Source: Pseudomonadales bacterium
GTDB taxonomy: Bacteria; Pseudomonadota; Gammaproteobacteria; Pseudomonadales; Porticoccaceae
Direction of reading: 5' to 3'
DNA length: 64,000 bases
Assembly: GCA_024234435.1 (NCBI GenBank)
Contig: JACKOF010000003.1
Span: forward strand, 124,001-188,000
This document shows, piece by piece, positions 9,894 through 19,668 of this stretch. The translations under genes and the position numbers were made by a program. Every line of letters begins with the position of its first letter. Position 1 is the stretch's first letter. The notes below the pieces were generated by a model, which searched no databases, was not told the origin of the DNA, and worked only from the letters and a program-made list of their open reading frames with translations.

Positions 9894-9946
9894 CCATTTT
9901 TCTCCAGTATTTTATGAATGTTATTGAGGGCCTGAATCCCACATTG

Positions 9947-10774
9947 TTATCTTGCATAAAGAACATACCCACCCTGGCGCATAAAACCTGTCAGCGAAAC
10001 ATTAAGTTCATTGGCTAGGCGGATGGCCATCGCCGTAGGGGCGGATATGGCAACGATATGTCCCACTCCAACTGCTGCGGCCTTTTGAACAATTTCAAAG
10101 CTGGCTCTGCTGGTAGTCAGCATTAATCCCTCGGAGAAGTCAGCTCCTGACAGAGACAGAGCACCCAACAGTTTATCGACAGCATTATGCCGCCCCACAT
10201 CCTCTCTTACGCAGGAAACCGCTCCCTCGGGCTGTACCCAAAAAGCGGCATGCGTTGCTCCAGTCTGGTTAAACAGCGCCTGATTTTTCTTTAGTCCTGC
10301 CAGTACTTTATCCATCAGTTCAAGATCGAATTCTTCACGTTCTTCGACGGGTGGCAAATCCCTGTACACATGGTTAAGACTCTCTACACCACAAATTCCG
10401 CAACCTGTTCGGCCCGCCATGGAACGGCGATGTCTCTTCAGACGCGAAAAACACCGACTGGAAATAGTCAGACCTATCCGCACACCTTTGACACCTGAAT
10501 AAATTTCACAATCAAATATATCAGCGATCGAATCGACAACCCCTTCGGTCAAACTGTAGCCGAAGGCAAAGTCTCTGAGGTTAGTAGGTGTCGCCATCAT
10601 GACCGCCGATGCAACGCCGTTATACTCAAGCGCAACGGGTGTTTCTTCCGCAACGTAATCCTGCAGCTTTTCAATCACACCATTGACGCAGCGCTCGACT
10701 ACAACGTCTGTCGCTGGAATAAGCTCGAAACTACTACTTAAATTCATCTGCATAAAAATTTGTTCCAGAGGCAT
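9947..10774 (-). CDS. fdhD: FdhD-type sulfurtransferase for Mo-bisMGD enzymes
   Basis: FdhD passes sulfur from IscS to the bis-MGD cofactor and is required for active formate dehydrogenases. The 275-aa protein has the family motif GRTGCGICGVESL with the two functional cysteines, and a C-terminal TGFMRQGGY. No formate dehydrogenase gene is in the window. It is the next gene but one after the molybdopterin oxidoreductase subunits, so the likely client is that enzyme. Start uncertain: ATGs at 10774, 10753 and 10747 are all in frame, and the later two have the better-placed GGAA. Confidence 0.9.
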   Translation of the reverse strand: MPLEQIFMQMNLSSSFELIPATDVVVERCVNGVIEKLQDYVAEETPVALEYNGVASAVMMATPTNLRDFAFGYSLTEGVVDSIADIFDCEIYSGVKGVRIGLTISSRCFSRLKRHRRSMAGRTGCGICGVESLNHVYRDLPPVEEREEFDLELMDKVLAGLKKNQALFNQTGATHAAFWVQPEGAVSCVREDVGRHNAVDKLLGALSLSGADFSEGLMLTTSRASFEIVQKAAAVGVGHIVAISAPTAMAIRLANELNVSLTGFMRQGGYVLYAR

Positions 10775-10833
10775 TGTTGGCGGGTAAAATCTGCCATTTC
10801 ACGAGCAGTTCCCAGAAGCAGTGCTCAATATTT

Positions 10834-12378
10834 TCAAGAGACAGTTTTTTCAGCGGCTGAATTCTGCCCTGCAATACGACCAAAAATTAACGCTTGGCCA
10901 TTTAGTGTTCCGCTGCCGGGGTAATACTGCCCAACAACCTGATTAGCAACCGAGCCTGCACAATATAACCCCGGAACTGGATTCCCCTTAGGGTCAATAG
11001 CTTGGGCTTGCGCATTTACTTTCAGGCCGCCTTTAGGAATATACCAAATCACATCAGCAGAATAGTTGAGCGCATAAAAAGGTGGCTTTTTGATACCTGA
11101 AAGATACTTCTTGTTCTTCTTGAACTGAAGATCTTCACCTTGTTCACACATGTTGTTGTATTCGGCAACGGTATTACCCAAAAGCAATGAAGGAATTTTC
11201 ATGATCCTGGCAAGCTCTTCAACAGAAGATGCCTTGCCCGATACATTCAGCTTTTCGATAGCATTATCTGGAAGCTCATCCATAATTCCCTGATCAATAA
11301 CAACCCAACTATCCGGAAAATCTCTTGCTGTCAGTACACCAACCGGATCCCCATACTGATCTTCTCCAGCATAACGCTGCCCTTTATTGTTAACCAAAAT
11401 GCCTTTTGCAAGATTTTCGTAAGGGTAGTAAACCGGTAAATAGGCAATACTCTCCCCCATTAGCCTCGTATCCACACCAACAGATTGCCCCATTTTTATA
11501 CCACTACCATCGTCTCCCTCAGTACCAATAAAAACACCACAGCGTAAAAAGGCTGGGCAATGCTGTGCCATCATTTCTTTATTGGCACCAAAACCGCCGC
11601 TCGTCAGAACCACTGCGCGCCGGGCTTTTATATACTGCTGGCTTTCACCAACACTGACGGACACACCGACCACCCTGCCCCGACCATTGACAATAAGCTG
11701 CTCTGCCATCGCATTAAAGATAAATCTGGCCCCGGACTGATCAGATACTTGCTGCAAGGCACCGATAATGGCATGCCCGGAAAATCCTTCGGCTTCGCCG
11801 TGGTGCCCGCGCGGCACCGGGTTTGCAATCGATGCATAAGGTTCCTGCTGCTCATTACCTGAATAAACCAAACCATCGTCAGTAGTAGGAACAACATGTT
11901 TACCGGAAATAAAGGATTGCTTGAATTTCACGCCGTGATTGACCAAAAAGTCATATAGATCCAGGCTCTTGTCGCAAAATAGCCCGATCATTTCTGAATT
12001 AGCGCCATCGCCTACCGCAGCCATCATATAGTTGTACATATTGTCTCTGGAGTCTTCATATCCCAAAGCCTTCTGTAGCGGCGTACCACCACCCATGTAA
12101 ACGATACCGCCGCTATACTGAATTGCGCCACCGCCGGATTGCATCCGTTCAATCACAGTTACCTCGGCACCGGCCGCTCTTGCTTCCAATGTGGCCGCCG
12201 TACCAGCAGCGCCATAACCGACAACAAGTACATCGGTTTCACTATGCCATTGTTCAGACATATCCTCTTCTGCAATGGCTTGTCCTGATTTCACGAGACT
12301 TCCTACCGACAAAGCTGCTCCACCGGCTAATACATTTTTTATGAATTGTCGACGCGCAGGATCTTTTTGATCGGTCAT
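10834..12378 (-). CDS. Tat-exported FAD-binding dehydrogenase/reductase
   Basis: A 514-aa flavoprotein of the fumarate reductase/3-ketosteroid dehydrogenase superfamily. The N-terminus is a twin-arginine signal: ARRQFIKN, a hydrophobic stretch (VLAGGAALSVG) and a likely cleavage near residue 36. The Rossmann FAD motif VLVVGYGAAGTAA follows at about residue 50, and GGLKVN plus PVPGLYCAG near the C-terminus match the FAD_binding_2 family. There is no heme-binding CxxCH, so it is not a flavocytochrome c. It lies between the NrfD anchor gene and fdhD, which suggests redox exchange with that complex. Whether it oxidises (KstD-like) or reduces its substrate cannot be told. Confidence 0.87.
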   Translation of the reverse strand: MTDQKDPARRQFIKNVLAGGAALSVGSLVKSGQAIAEEDMSEQWHSETDVLVVGYGAAGTAATLEARAAGAEVTVIERMQSGGGAIQYSGGIVYMGGGTPLQKALGYEDSRDNMYNYMMAAVGDGANSEMIGLFCDKSLDLYDFLVNHGVKFKQSFISGKHVVPTTDDGLVYSGNEQQEPYASIANPVPRGHHGEAEGFSGHAIIGALQQVSDQSGARFIFNAMAEQLIVNGRGRVVGVSVSVGESQQYIKARRAVVLTSGGFGANKEMMAQHCPAFLRCGVFIGTEGDDGSGIKMGQSVGVDTRLMGESIAYLPVYYPYENLAKGILVNNKGQRYAGEDQYGDPVGVLTARDFPDSWVVIDQGIMDELPDNAIEKLNVSGKASSVEELARIMKIPSLLLGNTVAEYNNMCEQGEDLQFKKNKKYLSGIKKPPFYALNYSADVIWYIPKGGLKVNAQAQAIDPKGNPVPGLYCAGSVANQVVGQYYPGSGTLNGQALIFGRIAGQNSAAEKTVS

Positions 12379-12442
12379 ATCCGCTTTTCCTTAGTTTTTT
12401 AACTTAGTAATTTATAGCTGTTTTTTATGTTTCAAATAAAAC

Positions 12443-13405
12443 TCAAAGACAACGACTGGCCGGAGGAACTATGGGCTCGTAGGCACCAGACATTACAAAC
12501 GCGCTCCTGTAGGCATAGTCACCAAAAAGTCTGGCTACAACTGCTAGCAGCAGTAACGCTACAGTCACTGGCTGGTTTGATTCAGCGCTAAACAACGAAG
12601 CAATTAACAAACACCCTACAGGCACCAGGATACCCCCTACACCCGCACCCCACAGCATTCGTGCCCGAAACTTGTTTTTGATCAACCGCTCAAGCGAAGC
12701 CTCAATAGCAGCCGTGCGGGGAACAATAAAAATGTGGAGTAATGTAATAAGCGTTGCTACCGTCAGGCTGATCAATATGGCTGGCTGTAACCAGTGAGAA
12801 AAAGCGGCCTCTATCTCAAGCAGGTTCACAGCCAGTAGAAACAACAACAAGGCTGACGCAATAGAATGAAAGGAAAAACCCAGGGGAAGATAAAAAGTCC
12901 GCCACAGGGTAACGGCCTTCATTGATCGTAACATCATGCCTGCATAAATAATCACCAGAGGTGCAGTCACTGCAGCCAGCCAGTTCAAGCCTTCCTCCAG
13001 AGCACCGGTATTAACCCCGGCAAGTGACCCAACCACATGCACGGTAATACTGGCTACAGAGAACGCCATAAACAGGGTAATAAACAGCGACCCCCTTGAT
13101 ACCCAGGAAGTTCTGATTTTGGTCAGCGCCCGCCATGCGAGGTGAGCTCTGGAACCCAGGTGTAAAACCAACGCAACCACCGCAACGGCCACCAGCACCA
13201 CACCAGCTATTTGTATAAAAAAGCTGTCTGCCATGAACCCTAATAAGTAAAGTGCAGCGCCAACACCTTCCCCAAAAAAACTGATCACTTCCAGAAAAGC
13301 CATATGCTCGACATAGCGAATTTGTGAGGTAGAAAATGCCCCCACCATTGGGCCTGTATTAGAAACTGCATTTTGTGGTATCGATTGATTAGAAGAGCTC
13401 ATCAT
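12443..13405 (-). CDS. NrfD/DmsC-type membrane anchor subunit
   Basis: A 320-aa integral membrane protein with about eight hydrophobic segments; quinol-binding anchor of the molybdoenzyme complex. Family-like features are SFFGEGVGAALYLLGF in the first segment, a central HSIASALLLFLL, and the C-terminal GDYAYRSAFVMSGAYEP seen in NrfD/PsrC/DmsC proteins. It follows the 4Fe-4S subunit by about 70 nt. It should link the catalytic pair to the quinone pool. Identification rests on hydrophobic pattern and the C-terminal motif. Confidence 0.8.
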   Translation of the reverse strand: MMSSSNQSIPQNAVSNTGPMVGAFSTSQIRYVEHMAFLEVISFFGEGVGAALYLLGFMADSFFIQIAGVVLVAVAVVALVLHLGSRAHLAWRALTKIRTSWVSRGSLFITLFMAFSVASITVHVVGSLAGVNTGALEEGLNWLAAVTAPLVIIYAGMMLRSMKAVTLWRTFYLPLGFSFHSIASALLLFLLAVNLLEIEAAFSHWLQPAILISLTVATLITLLHIFIVPRTAAIEASLERLIKNKFRARMLWGAGVGGILVPVGCLLIASLFSAESNQPVTVALLLLAVVARLFGDYAYRSAFVMSGAYEPIVPPASRCL

Positions 13406-13478
13406 GCTGTGCCTGATATTTAATTGGTTTTTTTAATACGGTTTTTATATGAGGGGCGTTTTAAGTCATAAAAAAACG

Positions 13479-14093
13479 CTACGGTTTCAAATAATGAACA
13501 CTGGGCTTGGTGCCCGCTTCGGGCAGCAAGGTGTAGGACTCGCGCGACGCAACCAGCTTACTGACCTCACTTTCAGGATCATCCAGATCGCCAAAAATTC
13601 TCGCCGCGGGCGGGCAGGTGTTAACACAGGCTGGCTCGAGCCCCTGGTCTACGCGGTCCATACAAAAATCGCACTTGATAACAGTGCTTTCTGTCCAGCG
13701 CTGATACTTAACCGCTTCATAGGGCGTTTGACCATCTTTAAAATAACCATCCTTTAACAGCCCCGGTTTAACGTAATGGCGATGGCCGTAAGGGCAGGCA
13801 ACATCGCAACTGCGACAACCGATACAGATATCGCTATTGACGCCAACAATGCCGTCTTCCCGCTGAAAGCTGGCTCCGGTGGGACACACTTCAACACAGG
13901 GCGCATCGTCGCAGTGATTACAGAGTACCGGCAAAAACTCTCTGCGAGCATTCGGGTATTCGCCCACCTCACGCTCATGCACTTGCGCAAAAAATATATC
14001 CGGTGGCGTCCCGTTTGATGATTTACACGCGATTGTGCAGGCTTGGCAGCCAACACAGGTTTGTAAATCAATTGCCATCCCCAAACGTGCCAT
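13479..14093 (-). CDS. 4Fe-4S electron-transfer subunit (DmsB/PsrB/PadC type)
   Basis: A 204-aa protein with 16 cysteines in four clusters: CVGCQACTIAC at residues 14-24, CNHCDDAPCVEVC, CIGCRSCDVAC and CDFCMDR with CVNTC. This is the standard four [4Fe-4S] subunit of DMSO reductase-family complexes. There is no signal peptide. It lies directly between the catalytic subunit and the membrane anchor, and would carry electrons between them. Confidence 0.94.
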   Translation of the reverse strand: MARLGMAIDLQTCVGCQACTIACKSSNGTPPDIFFAQVHEREVGEYPNARREFLPVLCNHCDDAPCVEVCPTGASFQREDGIVGVNSDICIGCRSCDVACPYGHRHYVKPGLLKDGYFKDGQTPYEAVKYQRWTESTVIKCDFCMDRVDQGLEPACVNTCPPAARIFGDLDDPESEVSKLVASRESYTLLPEAGTKPSVHYLKP

Positions 14094-14161
14094 GATTGTT
14101 ACCTCTTAAATATTCATAACATTTTTTAACGCCTTACTCTCAGCAAGCCCCTTTCGGATAG

Positions 14162-16753
14162 CTAGCTCGCCAAACTGACCTTCAGCTTGGGACTGGCATC
14201 GAAAGCGCCACTCATAACGTCCAGATTTTTTAATTCGTAATCAAACAGAGTACCGGGATGCGGACCTGTTTTTGCTTTGGAGGGTCTCGGCGGCAACATT
14301 TTCCCCCATCCCCCGGCAGAGTGATCCATACCAACACACTCCGGATGGATACATTCACTGAGTTTCACGGTGCCTTTGACTGTACGGCCATTTACATTTT
14401 CCAATTGAATGTGGTCACCGTCCTCAATACCTTTGGACTGTGCATATTGACGATTCAAAACAATTTTCCCGGTATAGGGGTGATACTGACGCAGCTCCCC
14501 AAGCCAGGAGTTGTAGTTCGAAAAAGAACCGGTCAGAAACGGCCATTTGAATGTTACTGCGTACAAATCAAAATCAGCGACATGGGTTTTATAGCCGGGA
14601 CCAGGAACCCAGTCCGGCATTGCCTTATAGCGGGAGACATCCCAATCCATTCCCATCTTTTCGGTGACAGCTTTGAGCTTTTCACCTTCTTCAATAAAGT
14701 ATTCGTAATAAACGGGAATACGGCTTTTATAAAACGCGCGCGGGTAGCGCTCTTTCGCCGTTTTCTTCCAGTGAATATTACCTGCTCTGGCGACATCAGC
14801 CAGCGTCATTTCACCGCCTGTCATTGAACCAATCCAGCGCTCGGTGATCTCCTTGTGAGTATATTTTCTGTCTGCCTCCATGACGAAGTCCTGATTCATT
14901 TCCATCAGAAAATTCACCATTTCATTGAAAGCAGGCAGCGTGCCTGACTGCTCGGCAATATCAATCCAGATATCAACAAAGTGTTTATAGGGGGTATCAA
15001 AAACTGGCTGGCGCAGATTGATGCAGTAATCACCCGTGGCCGTCGAACCCATCGTATCGGGAATATTGTTGGCGCCCATATCCAGGCGCTCCAGCTGCGT
15101 CTGGGTAGGGATCACGATATCAGCAAAGGCGGCCGTCTCATCAATGTGCGGCACTATTGATAACTGGAAATCAAACTTTTTGTGATAATCGGCCTGAGTC
15201 TTTGGGTTGCCCTCGTTCATCACATCATTGGACACAATCTGCACATACACCTTGGGGTTGTGCGGGATTTTGTTCTTGAACTGCTCCGGGTGCAGCACAT
15301 TCAGCTTAGGCAATAGACCGCTCATATAAATGCCCGGCAAGGCAAAGTTATCGGCGGCCATATTGGTGGGTTCTGTCACCTCACGAGGCGGGTATGGTGC
15401 TGGAAACGTGTCTGCATAAGTCGCCACACGGTTGGCTATCAATAAGCCATCCTGCTCGCGCAAACCAGACTCTTTCCCCAGCCAGGTACTGTTTTCAGAA
15501 TATCGTGGATGGTGAACATAAACCGAATCAGCAGAGAGGCCACCCGGCACATCGATCGCACCCACCAGAGTATTCAGCAAGCTAATCGCCAGTCCCTGCT
15601 CATGACCACCTGCATGCTGACTCAACCCCTTGTACCAGTGAGCGCAAGCCGGGCGCAGTGGCAAGGTTTCACCTTCATATTCAATCGTGCTGCCAATAGA
15701 CGCGGCGGAGCCAAACTCTTTCGCCAACCGACGAATCGTATCCCGGGGAATAGTTGTGATTCCTTCAGCCCATTCCGGCGTAAACTGCGCCAGATGCGCT
15801 TTCAGTTTCACAAATACGGGCTGACATGGTTGCCCCTGAACCTCATAATCTCCTGCCATTGCAGCAACTGACAGGGTTGGATCGTCATAACATTTGGCAG
15901 ACTGATCGCCGCTATCCCACAACAGCGGCTTATTACTACCCTCATCACGAATATAGCGGCCGCTTTCGGTATTCACCAAATAAGGCGCATTACTGAGAGT
16001 CCTCAGAAACTCCTCGTCATAAAGCCCCAGTTCATTGACCAGCAGATTTTCCATGGCCAGCAATAGCGCGCCATCCGTACCTGGGCGTATGGGAACCCAC
16101 TCATCTGCCACAGCAGCACTGTGAGAACACCAGGGGTCCACCACCACAACTTTCATGCCACGACGACGCGCTTCTGCCATCTCGACGGTGGCCGTTACTG
16201 CCGCCCAGTTACCAACGGCACCCTTGTTAGACCCCATCAGCAGAACGTAATTACAGTGATGAAAGTCCGGCCCGGCATGAAAACCACCATGCACTTGCTG
16301 TAAAAATGGGTGAACATTGTTACCGCAGAAAGTTTTACCTGCCGTATTGAAGTTGGTGCTGCCAAAAGAACCCAGAGCAGCACCTGAAAACCAGTATAGT
16401 GTCGTGAAATCCGTACACCCCAACACCAGACCACTCGGGTCAGTGTCGTGACATTGTTTAATATGCTGCCCGGCAATACGAATGGCTTCTTCGTAACTGA
16501 TTTCTTCCCAACCGGGATCAACATCCAGACCTTTTTCAGGGTTGGTACGTCGCATCGGCTTGGTCACCCGCCGATGACTGTTAGACATCATGATCTGGGC
16601 ATGCCCCTTGGCACAGAGTTTCCCCTGACTAAAGGGGCAGTCCGGATCACCTTTTACTTCTGTGACTACACCGTCCACTTTATGAGCCAGCATTCCACAG
16701 GTAGCAGCGGGACAACCATAGCAGGTAGTTTTTAGCCACTTATCTTCAGTCAT
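14162..16753 (-). CDS. Molybdopterin oxidoreductase catalytic subunit, DMSO reductase family
   Basis: 863-aa Mo-bisMGD enzyme. The N-terminus has a [4Fe-4S] site C11-x2-C14-x4-C19-x27-C47; most relatives have three residues between the second and third cysteine. C143 in AGKTFCGNN is the candidate Mo ligand, and PHIDETAAFADIVIPT and the C-terminal molydopterin-binding domain are present. The first cysteine is at residue 11 and no Tat signal precedes it, so the complex should face the cytoplasm, like phenylacetyl-CoA:acceptor oxidoreductase (PadBCD). That fits a CoA-ester or ring substrate made by the downstream enzymes. Thiosulfate/polysulfide-type relatives usually carry a Tat signal. Reaction unproven. 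Confidence 0.88.
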   Translation of the reverse strand: MTEDKWLKTTCYGCPAATCGMLAHKVDGVVTEVKGDPDCPFSQGKLCAKGHAQIMMSNSHRRVTKPMRRTNPEKGLDVDPGWEEISYEEAIRIAGQHIKQCHDTDPSGLVLGCTDFTTLYWFSGAALGSFGSTNFNTAGKTFCGNNVHPFLQQVHGGFHAGPDFHHCNYVLLMGSNKGAVGNWAAVTATVEMAEARRRGMKVVVVDPWCSHSAAVADEWVPIRPGTDGALLLAMENLLVNELGLYDEEFLRTLSNAPYLVNTESGRYIRDEGSNKPLLWDSGDQSAKCYDDPTLSVAAMAGDYEVQGQPCQPVFVKLKAHLAQFTPEWAEGITTIPRDTIRRLAKEFGSAASIGSTIEYEGETLPLRPACAHWYKGLSQHAGGHEQGLAISLLNTLVGAIDVPGGLSADSVYVHHPRYSENSTWLGKESGLREQDGLLIANRVATYADTFPAPYPPREVTEPTNMAADNFALPGIYMSGLLPKLNVLHPEQFKNKIPHNPKVYVQIVSNDVMNEGNPKTQADYHKKFDFQLSIVPHIDETAAFADIVIPTQTQLERLDMGANNIPDTMGSTATGDYCINLRQPVFDTPYKHFVDIWIDIAEQSGTLPAFNEMVNFLMEMNQDFVMEADRKYTHKEITERWIGSMTGGEMTLADVARAGNIHWKKTAKERYPRAFYKSRIPVYYEYFIEEGEKLKAVTEKMGMDWDVSRYKAMPDWVPGPGYKTHVADFDLYAVTFKWPFLTGSFSNYNSWLGELRQYHPYTGKIVLNRQYAQSKGIEDGDHIQLENVNGRTVKGTVKLSECIHPECVGMDHSAGGWGKMLPPRPSKAKTGPHPGTLFDYELKNLDVMSGAFDASPKLKVSLAS

Positions 16754-16820
16754 TCCACTGCTCCCCTATCAGCCATTGGACATTGGACATTGGTGTAGTC
16801 TTCTTTTTAATTACCTGAAA

Positions 16821-19190
16821 TCAAAGGTTATAGGTGAAACCCAAACCATAGGTAACCGGTTTTGCGTAAGTGCGGGCAACCACATCCTGAGTAAAGAACT
16901 GATTAGTCCAATACTCTTCGTCCGTCACGTTCCGCCCCCACAGAGAAATGCTCCAGCTACCATCCTCTGCCTCAATACCTGCACGCAAATCAAGCGTGGT
17001 AAAAGAATCAATACGAGTCGACTCCTGATTACCAAAGGTTGCATTCGCTTCGCTGTTGTAGGTCATATTTGCACCGACAAAAGCATTGAGGTTATCACTG
17101 ATACCCCAGCGGTAATCCACATCGGCAACTACGTGAAGATCAGGCGTAAACGGCAGATCGGAGCCACTAAAGTCTCCCTGAATGCGGGCACCATTGATTC
17201 CGTCCTGCAGGTTCCCAAGAAAATCGATGAAGGTATATAACTCATCGACTTCCGAGTCCACATAGGTTCCCGCCAATCGAACCAGCAAGCCTTCAGCAGG
17301 ACTCATAGTTAAATCAACTTCAACACCCTGAACCGTTGACTCAGGAATATTGACCAAACGATCCAGCTGATTGAATACCGGATCCAGCACAATGCCCCGA
17401 ACCTGTTTGTCTTCGTAATCGTACTTAAATACCGCACCATTGAGCTGTACTCCCTGCTCAATCATAGACCACTTAAAACCAAGCTCATAAGCCAGCACTG
17501 ATTCCTGCGTTACTGCGCCCAATTGGTTGGTATTCGATGCCGGGACTACTGGAAAACTGCCCGATTTATAACCTTTCGAGACCAACCCATAAACCAGTAG
17601 GTCATCTGTGGCATTGAAGTTAAGGCCAACGCGCCAGGAAGTGTTGTCTTCCTCCAAAGTATCGGTTGTCGGTGTTGAAGTAAGCTGAAAAGTATCCGCA
17701 TCAAGCGTCAAACACTCACCAGCCGCTGCCGGAGCAAAAGTGAGAGGATTTCCTAAAACCAAATCAGAGATGAGCGGGAAAGAAGTTAGCATCCCAAGAT
17801 CATTACCGATCAGACAAGAGCTAAAGTCATTTTCATTTTCAGTATAACGGGCACCCAGCAGCAACGTCAGATCTTCAGCCAGCTCATATTCAATATTGGC
17901 GAATATCGCAATATCCTCGATATCCTGGGTGATACGAGTTTCGGAATCACCAATCCAGGCATCGGGAACAACAAATGAAGGAACCTAAGCGGTATTGGTC
18001 GAATCGGTTGTCATAATTCGCTCTGTGAGTTTGACGTCATTAGTCGCATAGTTAACACCCACTAACCACTCCATTTTGTCCGTTGAGCCTGTAAGACGAA
18101 GCTCCTGCATAAAGCTTTCCACCTCACCCACCGAGTCGATACCAGAATTGTCCAGATTGGTACCATCGCGATCCATCGAGTAGTCTTCATCGAACTCAGA
18201 GTAGGAGGTAATACTGGTGAGGGTAATACTGTCTGTCAGCTCGTGATCAATACGCAGTGACACCTGATAAAAGCTGTCGTCCCGATCCAGATCACGATCC
18301 TGATCCCAATCTGCATCTCTGGGGCCTTTATTGGCATCACTTTGCAGGGCATTAAATACATCAATGCGACGCTGCGTTTCTACCTCATCTGTTCCGGAAC
18401 CTGCGGCGACCGGAATCTGTAATGACAGCCCCTGCCGCTGGGCTGCCAGCGTGTCGGATTTGTCCGTCCAGCCATTTACGCCAAACAATACGGTAGTTTC
18501 TTCGGTAGGCTCCCAGAGCAGCTGGCCTCGCGCCTTGAACACATCTTCTTCGCCCAACTCCTGATTGGAGGTCGTACTCTTCTGCCACTCATCCGCCGTT
18601 GTAGAACTCAGCGCCAGCCGACCAGACAGTGAATCAGTCAGACCACCACTGATATAACCCTCCACATCCATACGATTAAAACGACCGTATGAGCCTTTTA
18701 CACCCGCTTCAAACTCCTGCGTTGGCTTGGCGGCAATGTAGTTGATTGCACCGCCGGTAGAATTCTGACCAAACAAAATCCCCTGCGGGCCTTTTAGAAC
18801 CTCCACCCGTTCGAGGTCGAGGGTCACACCTTTGGTAAGCGCACCATAGGCCAGAGGAACCTCGTCAACATAAACACTGACAGCTGGACTTGCACCAAGC
18901 GTATAGTCGTTAAAACCGATACCCCGCAAGGTAAACAGCGGGGTACCGTTCTGACTGACTGTATAAGTCATACCCGGAGTCACTTTCACCAGATCACCGA
19001 CATCGGACACACCCAAATTGGTTAACTGCTCTCCCGTCGCCGCAGAGACAGACATACCCACATCATTAATGTCCTGAGACCTTTTTTGTGCAGTGACTAC
19101 AATTTCTTCAAGCTGTGCAGCCGTCACCATGGCAGGTGTAAGACCTAACGCCAGTGCAGAAACCAGCAGCTTTCGCTTAAACATTATCAT
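16821..19190 (-). pseudogene. TonB-dependent outer membrane receptor split by an in-frame TAG
   Basis: Imports a scarce or bulky ligand across the outer membrane. The 5' half (19190-17985, 401 aa) has a signal peptide, a TonB box region EEIVVTAQKR, and the plug domain with LERVEVLKGPQGILFGQNSTGGAIN. Translation stops at TAG (17987-17985), but the same frame continues with receptor sequence (VPSFVVPDAW, then GARYTENEND) to the natural C-terminus FTYNL at 16821. Joined, the protein would be about 789 residues, a normal length. So one base change, not a frameshift, separates the halves. Either a recent nonsense mutation, a sequencing error, or suppressed in vivo. The start has GAGAGGGGG upstream. 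Confidence 0.9.
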
Positions 19191-19350
19191 GAGAACCCCC
19201 TCTCAAATTAATTTAAATAAAATATGACCTTTTCTCGGCCTTCTGCCGGAATTTTCTGTAGTTAGGCTGTCGACTTAAAGCGTCGCAGGGAGAGAATCTT
19301 CCCCCCATGGACATGATCCCCGGCTGCCCCTAAAACCTTCCAGCAGACAG

Positions 19351-19379
19351 AATAGTGCCACTAATGATGTTTTTGTCAA
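19351..19379 (-). promoter_or_regulatory. Candidate sigma-70 promoter of the TonB receptor
   Basis: Reading the minus strand, a perfect -35 box TTGACA (19379-19374) is followed after 17 nt by a weak -10 box ACTATT (19356-19351), or CACTAT with 16 nt. The -35 box lies inside the palindrome, which supports a repressor-controlled promoter. Confidence 0.55.
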
Positions 19380-19404
19380 TATGAAATGACAAAAATATCA
19401 TTAG
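19361..19404. promoter_or_regulatory. Palindromic operator candidate, 18-bp arms
   Basis: The left arm (19361-19378) is CTAATGATGTTTTTGTCA. The right arm (19387-19404) is its reverse complement with one mismatch. The 8-nt centre is ATATGAAA. There is no T-run and the stem is AT-rich, so it is not a terminator. It overlaps the -35 box of the receptor promoter, with the TetR gene immediately upstream. Binding by that TetR protein is inference. Confidence 0.7.
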
Positions 19405-19668
19405 CACTCGGAAGTGAAACCTTATTCACTGAACAACCTCCGCACAAAGAGAAAAGAGGACAAAAAAGAGGTAAAAAAATACAACCGATTGTTTTTTATC
19501 GTTTTATGTTGGAAAGAAAACCACAGACAGCCCCTGAACATAAAATTTTTTTATTGCTATCAAACCTACCATATTGGTTTTTATATGCACTTTTTGTTTA
19601 ACAAACTTATCTTGATCGGTCTTGAATAGAGCCTGGTAGATAGCTGATGAAAAGTGGCCTAAGACAAC

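Noticed and set aside
17985..17987. TAG as a recoded amino acid
   Set aside because: Pyrrolysine is not expected in gammaproteobacteria, and nothing in the window (pylS, pylT) supports it; nonsense mutation is simpler.
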